A stretch of DNA of 64,000 bases, from contig RSEF01000002.1 in NCBI GenBank assembly GCA_003993805.1, forward strand, positions 69,621,346 to 69,685,345. Direction: 5' to 3'. Made by a program: the position numbers and the translations under genes. Origin of the DNA: Himantopus leucocephalus. Its lineage: Eukaryota > Chordata > Aves > Charadriiformes > Recurvirostridae. This document shows positions 32,947 through 45,540 of this stretch, piece by piece. Numbering within the stretch: the stretch's first letter is position 1; each line of letters opens with the position of its first letter. Under the pieces are notes generated by a model. The model searched no databases and was not told the DNA's origin. It worked only from the letters and a program-made list of their open reading frames with translations.

Positions 32947-35900
32947 TTATAGTGAACTGCTTTAAATAGAGTAAAACACAGGCCTGGGCTGCAAACTCAG
33001 AGTGAACGAGGTATTTCTGTAGTCTGAAAAAGTTTTGGCTGCTTCTCAAACACTACATCTTGTATTTGTCTTTGTGGTACCTTTTTCCAGATAAGGTCAG
33101 GACCTGAAAGCTAAGCTGTGTTTGAAGAAGTTGAATGAGTTATGTAGAGCTCCCTGGTTTGAAGAAATCTCATGAGGTAGAAGTTTCTCACCAGATTTTG
33201 AGTGTTTCTGACATCTGCCAGTCCTGGGAAAGCCAGTGTTAGCCTTGCTTGGTGGTATTCTGTCAGCTGTGATTCCAGAAGCTAATAAATAACGGGTTTA
33301 AATGGATCCAGGATACTGCACGAGAGTTGTAAGGGACTGCAGGTTTGGTGAAAGGCCTCGGCCCTTGGGGGTTTTAGTATGACTTCCAAACCATAAAGCC
33401 AGGCTAACAAGATTAGAAACACCTAATGCAGCTCCAGTGCCCCCGAAAGCCATTTTACTGTCCTCTGCATTCACCTCTTGCCCAGGCCAGGACCATGTGA
33501 GAACTGGGAAGCTATCTGACCTGTCCAGACATCAGCTTTTGCAATGATTGGAAACCTGTGGGAACAGCACAGCTTTTGAGGGTGCTGCTTTGTCACTTGG
33601 ATGAAAATTAGTCCATGGTGGGTGGGGGAAGGGGTTCACACCTGCAGTGGTGAAACTGGGCATCAAGGGTTGCAGCTCCCTTCAGGACATACTTGGCACC
33701 ACTGATTTTTAAACTCAACATGGCCCACCCAATATTCTATCTGAAGAAATGCATGATGTGCTTTACTGCACATAGATTCAGGCTGGAGGGGGGGCGAAGG
33801 GAAGGTGAAAATGTCACATTAGTGCGTACTTTGGTGTCACTCTTTGCTCCACACCCTGTTTACAAATCTTGTCTATAGATAACCAGCTCTGCTCTTCTAC
33901 TGCACAAAGGCATCCACAGCAGTAACAGCTTTCCTGTGTCTAAAATGGTGATGATAATGCCTGATGCATGCATGGGAGGAGACAGGGAAGGGCTAAGTAT
34001 CACTGATGCTTGATGCTCTAGTCTTAATTTTTCAATTACACTGTGGATATATGAACTGAAGGCAAGTGTTTGCCCTGTAGTTGCAGGGGAACAGAGATCC
34101 TGACGGGACACCCCTGAGGGATTTTGCACCCATGAAGTTTTGAAAGTTGGCTGGGATTTCTTATTTGTGTCGCAGTGGAGATTTTAAATAATGGGGAAGG
34201 GATGGTCTTCCTTCCTTTGGGGTTGGAGCAAATGAAACTTTAACTTTGGGAAAAATCTATGAGAGCAATTGAATTTCCCTGATGCATCTATCTCAGTAAT
34301 TGATGTGACACCCTGCACTAATGGATAAACGGATTGTCTTTGTATTTCTGCGAAGAGAATGTGTCACATATTGAATAGTGACATTGATATTCTTATCAGA
34401 TGTAAGAGTTAACACTTCTTTCGGTTAAATGGAGTAGTTTGACCTCTGAGATCTATTATCTTCCAGGTTTGTAGGTAACTTGTCACAACATCTTTCTGCA
34501 TTGTATTTGTTTTGAAAGTTTCACTGTAACCATATAGGCTGGGGAATTACCTTTCCTACATGAAATCCAAGTTGGATAGGAAGAACTATGCATCATTTAA
34601 AAGTGGGCTATCAGTGTGGCTGGGAAGTTATCACACCATCAGTATGGCTCCATAACTGTATCATGCAAAAGGCTCCATATGTTCTGTAGTAGGACCCCTG
34701 TGTGCTAGGTCCTCTACGGGGAGGGAGGACAACTCCTTCTCCGCTGAGCTTAACATTTAAAAAGACAAGCTAGTCAAAGTGCAAGAGGAAGGGGGGCAGA
34801 CACAGGGGGCAAATCCCTCAAACTCCATTTTGCTGGGCCATGTTGCCTTTCTTGTGTCTATTGTTTCTAAATTAAAGGATATCTAATGTTAGCAGTTGCG
34901 GTCCCCTCCTAATAATCACTGTTACAAACGTTGCTGGGGTCTTGCAGGTCATTTATGGCTCTCCTGGGAAACATGGAGGAGAATTACAAAGCCACTGTGG
35001 AATGGAGTGATAAGAAAAAATTCTGAATACAGCCTGCATTCAGAAAAATAAAAAATAATGAAAACTCAAAAGTAGTGCACTATTAGTGTTGATCTCGCCT
35101 TTCATTTAAACAAGAAAAAACGTGTTAAAGAACTTAGGTAAAAAATAAAGTTCTGGGTCCTACTATGACCCTATGGTGGAAGCTGTTGGCTCTGTTTTGA
35201 GTTGATGGTTGTGAGTTACCTTCCAACCAAAACAAACTTTTCAGCAGTTAGATTAACCAGGACAGGGCATTGTCCAGGAAGGTGTAGTTGCTGCTGGCCC
35301 ATCTCATTTCTCAGTCAGTGGAGACGTGTGAGGCTGAGACCAATTCCAGGAGAGGAATTTAGGCCCATCGCTAAAGACAGCATGCCAGATGCTTTGTGGA
35401 GAAAGAGAAGCAGTCAGTGAGGGGCTACCCACCAGCCGAAGGGATCCTGGAGAGTGGTGTGCTTTGCTTTTACAGTAAGTGTGCAGTGGAGAAGGATGGA
35501 TGGGTCCAGTGTTACAAGCTCATGGGGTATGCCATACAGTGTAACATTACCTGTAGGTACACACATGCATTAATGCATGCATGCATAAAAGAATAATATG
35601 TAAATATCCAGCAAGGTGGCTGACAGAGTGGTACAAATCATAGACTATGCAGGGAGCTGCTGCTGCCTCTGGGACCTGCCATTCAGGGATGGTGCCCTCT
35701 CCATCTTCTGCTTCAATCATTCCAGTTCGTGCATATTTTGAGGCAGATTCTCGAGTAGATCCAGGATGATGAAAATCACATTATTTGACATAGTAGCTAA
35801 TCATCAAAACATTCCTATCATCCTAATAGGGAATAGGAAGCAGTTCTTGGGATGTAGAGTCCTTGTCACCCACTTTAAGCAAGCTATCACTCAGTAAAAA

Positions 35901-36110
35901 CACACCTTTTCTTTGAAGATGCAGCCTGGCTTTTATATTGCCTTGCAAGAGGCAAGCTAAAGATTCGTGACACTTCTGAAAACAAAAAGGCAGAGAATAA
36001 CCTGTCTGCCCTGCCCATCAGTTTCTCAATAAAATTGATTCTAGATGTGCAAGGTTGTCTGTGTGCTATTGCTAAGTGCATAATAGCTGCAGTATGCTAA
36101 CTCATTATTC
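32947..36110. other. Non-coding, nothing recognised
   Basis: No supported gene or repeat family. A short alternating stretch around 35563-35587 (GCATTAATGCATGCATGC) is self-complementary and is probably a small simple repeat. Confidence 0.5.
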
Positions 36111-36160
36111 TGTAAAGTGCTGTGAAATACCACGATTACGAAAGACGCTATATAAAACCA
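36111..36160 (+). repeat. L2-type LINE/SINE 3' tail relic
   Basis: TGTAAAGTGCTGTGAAATAC followed by GAAAGACGCTATATAAAACC. This matches the well-known vertebrate L2-type tail pattern (a TGTAAAG-C-GC-TTGA block, then a GCGCTATATAAA block) in the right order and spacing. No LINE body is recognisable directly upstream. Confidence 0.6.
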
Positions 36161-37480
36161 GCTTCCAATCTAGTCAAGTGACGGTCAGATGGCCAGACAG
36201 GCTGCCGTAGTACGGCTACATGATCTGCAGTCCAGTGGTTTTATGGCTACGAACGTCCCTTAGACTTGTTTGCACGTGCCAGAAATTACAAGTGCCCTTT
36301 CAGGGTTTTTTCTTGCTATCTTCTTTTGATTCCCCCCTTTGTTCTTGTATTTTGGGGCACTGAAATTTCATATGGTTTGTGCTCTAGATGCTCAGTTTTA
36401 TCCACGTAGGTGCCTATCACTTCTCAATGAGAGTCAGTTATAATGTAATTTATTTTGTAAAGTACACCGGCTGCTGGCCACTGGGTAACCAGAGGTGAAA
36501 GGGAGCAAATGAAAAGCAGATTAGAAAGCATGTTGTGGGCTGGGGGAAGGGAGGCTCTAGTGTGAGGGAAAGTGAATAGGGATGGTTCGGAGAAGTGAAA
36601 ACTGAAAAAATAAGGCATGCACATGTAGCTCAAAGGACTTCATTACAGCTAATTTAGGAAGATAACAAAGGAGCGATGTCAACACAATCCAAATGGGGGA
36701 GAAGCACAATGGGAAGAACAGAGAGAGCAAGAACAAATAAGAGTCATAAAATGGACAAATGTCTTCAAGTCTTTAGAGAGTGTGTTTTAGTGCCTCTTCC
36801 CCTCCTCCTTTCCTGTTCTCCAGGAAATGTCTTACTAATAAGAGGAGCAAAAGGGTTGGCAAGTTTAATAATGCCCTCAAGGTGATGAAATGTTGGTGCT
36901 TGACAGAACAAAAACTTGGCCATCCAGTTCTCCAGCTTTGCTTAACCGTGAGCCACTCTTTGTTTTTAGTGTCATATCAAATCTGCTGACCCACATAGAG
37001 TATTCATTGTGCAGAAGATAAGATATCATAAATTCACCATTAGGAATATAATTACACTGAGTGCACAGAAGAAAGAAAAGGTCCGTTCCCCATCCCCACC
37101 TCTTTTTTCCCTGGGGGACTTTCATTGCAGAAAAGTAAATATTGCAGCTGGGCTTCTGCGGTTTACCCTGTAGAGTCCATTTAAGATGGTGATGATTAAG
37201 ACGTGCATGTTTGTAGTGCTAGTCAAGAAGACTGGGCAGCTTTCAGCAAGAGGGGCTGTGGAGTGATGGCACCAGGACACGGGACTGACAATTAACTTGA
37301 GCACAAAGATGAAACCCATTAAGACCCTGTGTAGCTCTAAACACTGAGCTTTTTTTCCCAGTTATGTGATGTCTGATGCATTGCCTCAAACCAGACTGCT
37401 CACTTAATGTGGGCTTTTTTCCCCCATCGCAACAAGGTCTTGTTCTTTGGCATGCATAACCTCAAATGTACGTGTCCAAA
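36161..37480. other. Non-coding, nothing recognised
   Basis: No gene, repeat or RNA gene can be supported. Confidence 0.5.
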
Positions 37481-37555
37481 TTTAATAAGTAGGAAACAGA
37501 GACATAAAGATTTCTAAACTGACCTGTGAACACATGACATAGTGGGTTGCGGTGT
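37481..37555 (+). repeat. Possible MIR-like relic
   Basis: TAGGAAACAGAGACATAAAG with ACACATGACATAGTGGG about 30 bases later follows the order of the MIR core (GGAAACTGAGGC-AAGAG, then TCACACAGC-AGT). Matches are weak and by eye. Confidence 0.3.
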
Positions 37556-40001
37556 TTGTCATCTCCTGACCTTCCTGAATGGGGACCTGGCTGGAACATG
37601 CAAGGGTCTCTGGTGCTTCTACACGCTTCCCATGAAAACTGGAGCAGAGGAAGGGAGAGAGGGACTAGGATTGCACAGTGCTGTGGCATCAGCATGGAGC
37701 TGGAGGGTGCATCTGGGCATAGCCAATATCCAAAACACTCATCTTTGTAGGTCAGAGAAGTGTACAGAGCCCTGCACTAATATCCTGCAATTTTGACCAC
37801 TCTTTGTATTGGTGGGGCTGTTGTTTTGAGGACAAAAATAACCTGTGATATAAATGAGCAAAGCCAATGATAACCTCTGATTAAACCTTAATTCAGTAAA
37901 CAGCAATATGACCTATGTCAATAGTGGGATTTCCACTGGTCTAGAGCAGCCTGCCTCCTCTGGTTTCAGTGGAGAAATGTTGATTTAAGGTGGGCTGGAG
38001 TCTCCTGCCCTTTACATGGTTGTTCAGAGGGCCAAGGATTCAGCTGGTAGGAGCTTCCTTGTGTTGGTGAACCTACTAGTGCCTTGTGTGTCGATGATAC
38101 CCTATGTGAGAGCGCTTAATAGCGGGTGAATGTTGGAAAGATTGTGGATTACTTTGTTAAGCAAGCGTGGCTTGTAAGTAATGTGGAGCCGACCCTTCGT
38201 GACACTTGCATGACCCAGAAACAAAGCAGCAGGCAGGAGAGCCCTGCAGTAAATGAACAGTGTTTTGATATTTTCTAATAATAAAACCTATGAAGTTAAC
38301 CTTTGCAAAGTATAGTTAAACTTAATTTATTTTCAAATGTGCAATGTTTTCAGTATGTTTGTTTGCACTGTAACCTAATTTTCCACTTCCTTTCCCTTGT
38401 CATACAGTTTTTAGGCCAGGAATGCGGTAATGAATAGAGAGAAGAATGTCAGTTTAGACCGTAAAAAGCCTCTGTGAAAAAGCCTAGTAGAATTAAATAG
38501 GGAATGATCGTCTGTCTGTAGGATTTCAAAGCCCATGTCTCCTCTGGTTTAAAGCCACAGGATCGCTAATAAAGGATCATTTTATACATGTGGCCTCCTG
38601 TGCTCTGTGGCTGAGTCCAGTTTGAATAATACCACTTTTTTTTCTTTTTAAAAATTTTTTAATCTTGCATGAAAGTGTTTGCATGTGTCCCACTCTGGTT
38701 GATTTAGCCCATAAGACCACTGTGCTATTGGGGTGCAGGCAGTCTGGCCCCGGGGGTTTTAGTGTGTAAACAGATCATCTTCCTCACTAGGATCTTTGTT
38801 GGGCTAAAGCAGGGTCCAAATTAATGTGCTGGACTATGTTACCTTCAAAATGGGAGCAAGTATTAAGTGGCCAACTGGATCAGCATCAGAATTTGGCAAG
38901 GGATCTCTGTTTCTCATGGGTTGAACCCAGCCACTGGGTCTGCTTCTATGTAACCCTTGAGTGGATGTAAAACTCTTACCCAGAGGCCAAGGCTTGTGAT
39001 CTTCTATAGATTTAATGGGTTTTTTTGCTTTACTGTCTTCTGTACAGTCTATACACACGTATGATTACCAAAGTGGAAACCTTGGAGGCTGACTGTGCAG
39101 TGTTTTTTTAACCCCGGTGTTAAGTGGGCCCAGTCTAGCTGAGCAGAGTGGAAATGCAGTGAGTAGTGCTGGGCACTTTCCCGGCTGTGTATGCATAGGC
39201 ATACACAGGAGATGAATCGGGGTCAGTACACTGTGATATGTTAATTTGCCAATAATCATTATAAGTAATAGCTTTACTGATTCATGAGTTCCATAAATTG
39301 ATTAGTCCCTCTGTTAATGAAGAGCTCTAATGCACTACATATGCGATAGATCATTCCTTTAGTTTATGACTTTGTCTGGCCCAGGGAACTTGAGAGCACT
39401 GGTCTGTGCTGGTAGGTCCCATTTCCATTTTCCAATGTGCTACTGCACGAATGCGAGCATTTAGCATTGTACACATCCCACGCTGGTTTCTGCACAGAAT
39501 TATCTGAGTAATTCTTTGAGCTTTCTGATGCACCATGGTGCAAAGTCAGCCTGGCTCCTATGAGAACTTCTTCACCGAAAACTGGGCTGGCTCGGCACTC
39601 AACTATGGAGGCCCATGCATGATGAAATCTTGCCTGTCAAGCAGCAACCTCCACTTGGAAGAAGGGCCAGTAGCATCTTAGATCACTTCTCTACTCTTAC
39701 AAACCCTCCGTTCCAAGAAAGAAGCAGTCCCCCATGAGCTAGCTGAGTTTGGGGCTGGAATTGAGAATGAGCTGGGCTTGCTCGTCCACGTAGGGAAATG
39801 GGGACTGTTGCTGTGGAGGAGCTGGTTGAATCTGTATGGGCTCTGTTACATGAAGGAGCAACCACTGTTCCCTCTAACACATGTCAACTGCTTCAGTGTG
39901 TTAGATTGAAGTATGCTCCAGGACGCCTGAACAGTGAACATGCCCTTTTCAAAATGCCTTTATCTCCAGTGAGAACAGGGTTACTTTTTCTTTTTCAAAT
40001 G
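37556..40001. other. Non-coding, nothing recognised
   Basis: No supported gene. Minus-strand frames near 38834-39536 are short and unrecognised. Confidence 0.5.
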
Positions 40002-40256
40002 GACTTTGCTTCAGTTATCCATGCCTTTGTCCCTTTGAGATGTAGTTGCCATAATACACTCTACATGGGGCTATACGTTGAGCCCACTCAGAAACTGAGG
40101 CTAATGCAGAATGCAGTGACCCGCTTATTAAGTAGTGTTTCACACTGGGAACACATCACACTAATGTGCCAGGATCTGCACAAGCTGCCAATACGTTTTT
40201 GGATGTTGGTGTTAACCTATAAAGCTATAAATGGTTTGGTACCTAGCCACTTGGGT
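40002..40256 (+). pseudogene. Reverse-transcriptase relic of an ancient L2/CR1-group LINE
   Basis: Inside a 200-codon open frame that starts at 39798, residues 69-153 follow the C-terminal part of a non-LTR retrotransposon ORF2: an ASVIHAFV block, NTLYMGL, a TQKLRLMQNAVTRLL block (matching the QLVQNAAARLL-type motif of jockey-superfamily elements), EHI, LHKLPIRF (matching LHWLPV), then VLTYKAINGL. Order and spacing are right except for about four residues missing after LPIRF. The catalytic YxDD part of the reverse transcriptase would lie upstream and is not seen. Residues 1-67 and 154-200 are not recognisable, though the last part may be a decayed ORF2 end. The frame survives without stops despite clear divergence, which could be chance. 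A relic is far more likely than an active gene. Confidence 0.75.
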
Positions 40257-43200
40257 CAGGAGAGAAGGCACGGTGCCTTTATTAATTATATGAGCCTCCA
40301 GCTGAGAATGAATCTGCTTAGGCTTCTGGAAATGGTTCACACTGGGCATGTTCAGAGGCTTAATGCAGGCATTAACATACCCTTACATTGCATCATTTAA
40401 TTTGCATCGCAACTCCTAGGCTAGTAGCGATACCTTCCCTTGCACCTACCTTTGATGTTGCTGCTGCCACCTCTAAGGCTCTTTGTAGACTTGGCAATCT
40501 GGGCTCTGGGCTTGGGACCAAAGGGCAGTGCTAACCATCCGCTAGAGGAGGAAAAAGCCCCCGTGCGGGCCTAGCAGAAAGCTCATAAACTGGGACGCAT
40601 CAGTGGTTGTCACACTAGCGAACAGGAAAATAGATCATGCTTAGTCAGAGGGACTTTCTGAATATGTCTGAGTCTGGGGAAAAAGCTGCACATTTGGGGT
40701 TGGTTTTAGATTTTGATCAAAGTGGTTTACAGTTTACAAAATGCCCTTCCTTTCCAGAGCAGAACAAGTAACCCACAATATTCAGCCATTACGTCTGCAG
40801 ACAGATCTGCAGCTACTTCCTACATTTGTCTGTGGTGTTTCTCATTGGTAATTACAGTAATATTTACATATCTCTATGTTTTTATATGTCCTTTGTCAAG
40901 CTGATTAGAGGAGGCACAAAGCTGCCCTTTCATAAAAAAAAAATTAAAAAAATAAAACCAGACCTCATTAGGCAGCTTGCTGACATCAACTAAATTGAGT
41001 TTCACCTCATATCAAAATTTTAATAAATAAGCGGCGATGCTCAGTACGTTGCTCTAACATACACACTCCACTCACACAGCTTGCTGCATGCTTTGTACAA
41101 TGCGGATTTTTCCTTTTTAATGCAAAACAATACTAAGTGAGTCGAGGGGAAATGGTATTTCATATTCAAGCCTTTCTTTTTCCCCAAGCAGACCTTAAAA
41201 AAATATAAAATCATTTGTCTGGTATCCAGTCACTCTGACTATACTATTTGATTCTGCTGTTGTACATATCAGAGCCTTAAATCTAACATTTTCTTTTGCA
41301 GTACTGCAAATGTGAGGTGTGATTTACATTTGTTTTTCTTGCAAATTAGGAAGAGCATAAAACACAGGCAGCTTTCCTTTCAGATGTGATCGACTCTATA
41401 TAGAGTCAGGCTGGAAAAAGGCACAGGAGCAAAGAAAAGGGGGGAAAGAGAGTGACAGAGGATGTTTTGGAAGTGTAAAAGGCATCTTTACAGCCCACAG
41501 GCCAGAAGACCCTTGTTCCAGTCTTTGTCTCGCTCAAATATTTATGACAACAGTTTACACTCTTCTAACTTCTGGTTTCTCTCTTAGAAATCTGTATTTA
41601 GGTAGATAATTTTAAAAGCCTGCCCCTGCCAATTGCTTCCAGGACTGTGCCAGGTCCGTGCTCTTGATCTTGGGCTGTTTTAGTAACTCGCTTGGGGTTT
41701 TAAGGGGAGCTGTAATTTGGGTGGTGTTTATAGATACCAGCAACAGCCAAGCGGCAATCAAAGCAGCCCAGTCAGGATGTCCCGGCAGGGTTGAGGGCAC
41801 TGGGGGCCAACAGAAACAGGCGAGGGTTGGTGGCAGCGCCCCAGACACTGGCGGCTGCTGCTGTCTGCCCGCACTGGCAACAAGCGCTACTCGGTGGCCA
41901 GCACTCCCCATCAAACCTTCGCAGCGACTGGCTGCTCCCTGCCTGGCAGTAATGTTATACAGATCTGTGTCCTCGGTGCCCCCCCAGCTGGGATTTTTTC
42001 TCAATTCTTTTGTTTTGTGCCTCTTCCCCTGGTTTTGAGGTGGTTGCTTATGGTGTGGGAGCAGCATCTTCAAAACAGGCAAGGAGCTGAAGAGGCCTTT
42101 GCAGCGCTGACCTCAGACCCCTGGCAGGAATCGCCCCATCACGTGCTAAAATAAATGTGGCAAAACAATGCCGCTGGGCCAGAGGTGCTGCTGAGGTTCG
42201 ATAGCCTTGAGGAAGCAGCGGTGTTCCATCACCATCTCTGGCTTCCTGCCTTGTGGGCTGAGATAATCCCAATTGTCCAAACTTTCTGAGCCAAGTGGGC
42301 CCACTTGAGATCAAATCCTTATGAGCCTGTCTAATCAGCCCTTTCGCCTCCTTCTTTCTCAGCATTTTCTATCGTTGCCTCTTTACTGCAGTGCTGGGAC
42401 ATGCTCCCTGTAGAAGCTGAGTGCAAAACCTGTGAGCGACTTTAGGGGGTTTCTGGCTGTAAGCTCAAGGTCTGAACAGATTTGCAGCTTCAAGCACTTG
42501 TGCCAAGAATTGGGTTGCTTTGATCAATTAAATTCCCTGGCAGTGAAAGAATAATAATAAAGGTTAGGGGGGCCGTGCTCTGAAGCTCTGTCTGCAGAAG
42601 AGTGTATCTTCCCACTGCCCCTGAATAGCACCAGCAGGCCCTCCTCTACCTCTTTTATGGATTTAATTCTCTTTGGGAAGCTAATCTCACCCCCGCTGCC
42701 CCGGCACAAAACCCAAAGTGGCAATCTTGTGAAGCACAGAAAAGCAATTGGGGGAAACCTAGCTTTTTATGATAATACCCAGGGAAAGTGACTTGCACCA
42801 CTGCTCTTAAGAATGCAAACACGCTCCCACACAAGCGCGGGATAAACAGCACGGCTTGTACCTTTCAGCAGAACAGAAACGCGCCGTTGCTGGGGCCGAG
42901 GGACTCTCCCGGGGAATTGTTCGCTTGCCAGCAAGCACAGCTTTGGTTATACCCAAATGCCTTCGAAGTGTGGAGATGGTTTTGCTGGAGAGTAGGGGAT
43001 GCTATGGAGGGGAGGGAGGAGCAGGGAGGGAAACACGAGAGGTGGGTTTATGAAAGTGATGGGGGATGACCCTTGCCTCCTGCCCAGTGCCTCGGTGGAT
43101 GGTCGTGGCATGGTGGCATGGTGTGTATATAACACTGTCAGCTTGCTTGAGTGGGAACCACGAGCCTGGCAACTTTCAGTCTGGGTAGGCTTTGCTATCG

Positions 43201-43448
43201 GGCTTTGCTTGTTTTCTCACTCAGTTTCAGTGCCTATTTATACAAAAAAGATGAAGGTGAAGCCACTCCCAGATGAAAGGACAGTGTTCATGTTTCTCTT
43301 CTAGCCTTGGCACTTGCAATGTCATGGCTGCATGGTGAGCAGAGGACGTCTCCAGTGGAAAGCCAAGGAGGTCCAGTTTACGGTGCAGATGCCTTCATCC
43401 AATGGTGGGCTGCTCTCAGGGGGGGCGGCTCCCCTCCAGGCCCCATCG
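40257..43448. other. Non-coding, no supported gene
   Basis: AT-rich from about 40900 to 41420, including the palindrome at 41392-41407, then GC-richer with overlapping frames on both strands at 41612-42365. The latter have no recognisable domain. Frames at 42788-43304 are likewise unsupported. Confidence 0.5.
41392..41407. other. Perfect 16-bp palindrome
   Basis: GACTCTATATAGAGTC is its own reverse complement and has a TATATA centre. Function unknown. Confidence 0.9.
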
Positions 43449-43526
43449 CTGTGCAGCTCTTCTCCTGTGTCCTTTGTTCAGGGGGCNACTGTGCAGCTCT
43501 TCTGCTGTGTCCTTTGTTCAGGGGGC
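43449..43526. repeat. 38-bp direct duplication around a single N (likely assembly artefact)
   Basis: Copies at 43449-43486 and 43489-43526 are separated by N (43487) and one base, and differ at one position. Frames running through it on both strands (for example 43307-43627 and 43314-43604) repeat themselves because of the duplication and are not genes. Confidence 0.82.
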
Positions 43527-43651
43527 TGTGTTGGCCAAGACACTTTTCCTGTCCTTGGAGGGTTGGTTTTCTGTGCTCTGGGGTCCTTGACACAGCCTCT
43601 TTAGGGTTGGATGAGCCCTGGTGTTAAAGAGCTGTGGTGAGGAGGAGGTGA

Positions 43652-43734
43652 TGGGGGAGAGAAGCAGACCAAGCAGAGAGGACAGGGAGGAGNTGGGGGA
43701 GAGAAGCAGACTAAGCAGAGAGGACAGGGAGGAG
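43652..43734. repeat. 41-bp direct duplication around a single N (likely assembly artefact)
   Basis: Copies at 43652-43692 and 43694-43734 flank N (43693) with no spare base and differ at one position (C/T). The unit is purine-rich (GGGGGAGAGAAGCAG). Confidence 0.82.
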
Positions 43735-44594
43735 GGCTGCGGGACTGCCTTGTTCTTTGGCAGCTCCACCTGAGATGGACATACACAGATCATGACACTG
43801 CATCCCCAGCTGTGTTTAAACAATGCAGCCCTTCCCAGAGGCCCCAAATCTGGGAGGTGGGCTGGGGTGGAGGGGGTGGCGAGTAGCAGGCAGGACAGGG
43901 CAGGTCAGCCCCAGCTGTGGGTTGTCCTGGTGGTGTCTCTGACTGAGGTGGAGTGGCCAAGGTGGGTCCTGAGCCAAAGCTCGTCTGCCTTCCCCATTCT
44001 CCAGCATGGAGCGGTCTCCTCACCCTAGGTAGCTGGATATCATTTCTGTGTGCTGGCTGCCAGAGTTGCTTCAATTTGACTTGGTCTATTAAATCACCTG
44101 TCTTGACGCTGTTTGTCTGGAGATCAAATTTGGAAAGGCAGCAGCTGGAGGAAAATTAGAGCAGACAAATGTGTGTAAAAATGTTTCCCTCCAACTGCTT
44201 TCATCACAGGCAATTCTTGACTAAATGATGAGGCTTAGGGCTATAAGTATCTCAGTTGTTTCAACTGGAGTAAACTGAAACCAAGGTCAAGTCATAGCTG
44301 GTTTGTGTCCTTTTCCCTTCTAATCTTCTACATTTCACTATGGTTATTTTATTTGAGTGTCTGCCACTTGCTATTTCAAGCTTCCAGCAGTACGTCTGCT
44401 CTGCACCCCTGTTTGCCAGCTAAAATGTTTCCACCCCGCTAGTGGACATGATTACATAATTTTAGATACACTAAGGCCTGAAATTACTGGATTTTTTCCC
44501 TGTTACAAATGAATGCATGTAAGCTGTTTATTTTTAACTTCCCCTCCTGCCTGTGAACTCCAGCAAAGGGAAATTAATTTTTCATGATGGATGT

Positions 44595-44624
44595 GGGGGG
44601 GTGGGGGGGGCAGGAGAGGAGGGG
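44595..44624 (+). other. G-run block, potential G-quadruplex
   Basis: Runs of seven and eight G separated by one T, followed within ten bases by GG, GG and a final GGGG. Enough G-tracts for an intramolecular quadruplex on the plus strand. No promoter context is visible. Confidence 0.5.
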
Positions 44625-45521
44625 AAAAAAAGGAAAGCATCTGAGCACGAGGGCAGCAGGAAAAGAAGCGTGCTAATTTCCCGGGTGATAGTGTCATATT
44701 GTTCCACCTGTTTCTTTAATTACTAGAAGTTGCTGAGCCTCATCAGCTGCCTCGGCAGCCCCAGGAGGAGAGGAAGTGCTGATGGGGTCCCAGCCGTGTG
44801 GCTTTTCAGGCTCGTGCCAAGACTGTGCACGGAATCAGGTTCCTCCCAAGATTGTTCATCCACAAACGCGTAGGTCATCTGAGCTCCAAGCTTACTTTGA
44901 AGATCAGAAGTAACCTGTGTGGTCTCTTTTAATCTGCAACACCCTTTCTCTGAATCACTGTTTTAAAAACAGAGTTTACTGAATTCATAGTGGTGTCTTG
45001 GTTTCCTGACACCTAGTAAATAGGTCTATTGAATATTGCATTATATTAATAATGCATTATATTAATTTACTTCAGCCTCCCCTCCACCCCTGAAAATCCT
45101 GTATTTTGTCTCCCATACTACCAGTTAGCCCGGCAAGGTTATTTCCCCCAAAATTTTGTAAGATAAAACTAATTTGCTCGAAGGACTCCCTTGTATTTGC
45201 CCACATGTGAGTATAGAGTGGAAATATGTTTTCTCTGTGACTCCTGCGGGGTGTCCAGAACTAAGGGCATCTGAGCCTGGGGTGTGGAGGTGTGTCTCTG
45301 AGCCTCCAGAGCTGAATATAATTGAAAAGTTTCAGGTTTCCGATTCCTGCTTTAGTCCAACTCCAGTGTTAACGCACAGGATGTGTAATGATGGCCCTCA
45401 AAGGCCTCTTTGCATTCACACTTGCAATCTTGATGTTGTATTAGTGCAGGCTTTTCCCAGTATTTTATTTCATGCTTCCTTCACCGCAAACATTTGCTTC
45501 TTGTGGAAAACCAGCTGGGGT

Positions 45522-45540
45522 GTCTCTCTCTCTCTCTCTT
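45522..45540. repeat. (CT)n microsatellite
   Basis: About nine CT units without interruption, next to a pyrimidine-rich stretch. Confidence 0.9.

Noticed and set aside
35560..35590. Alternating ATGC stretch as a possible regulatory palindrome
   Set aside because: Short, simple-sequence in nature and common by chance.
43307..43627. 106-codon frame with an internal repeat
   Set aside because: The repeat is the N-flanked 38-bp duplication, an assembly effect.
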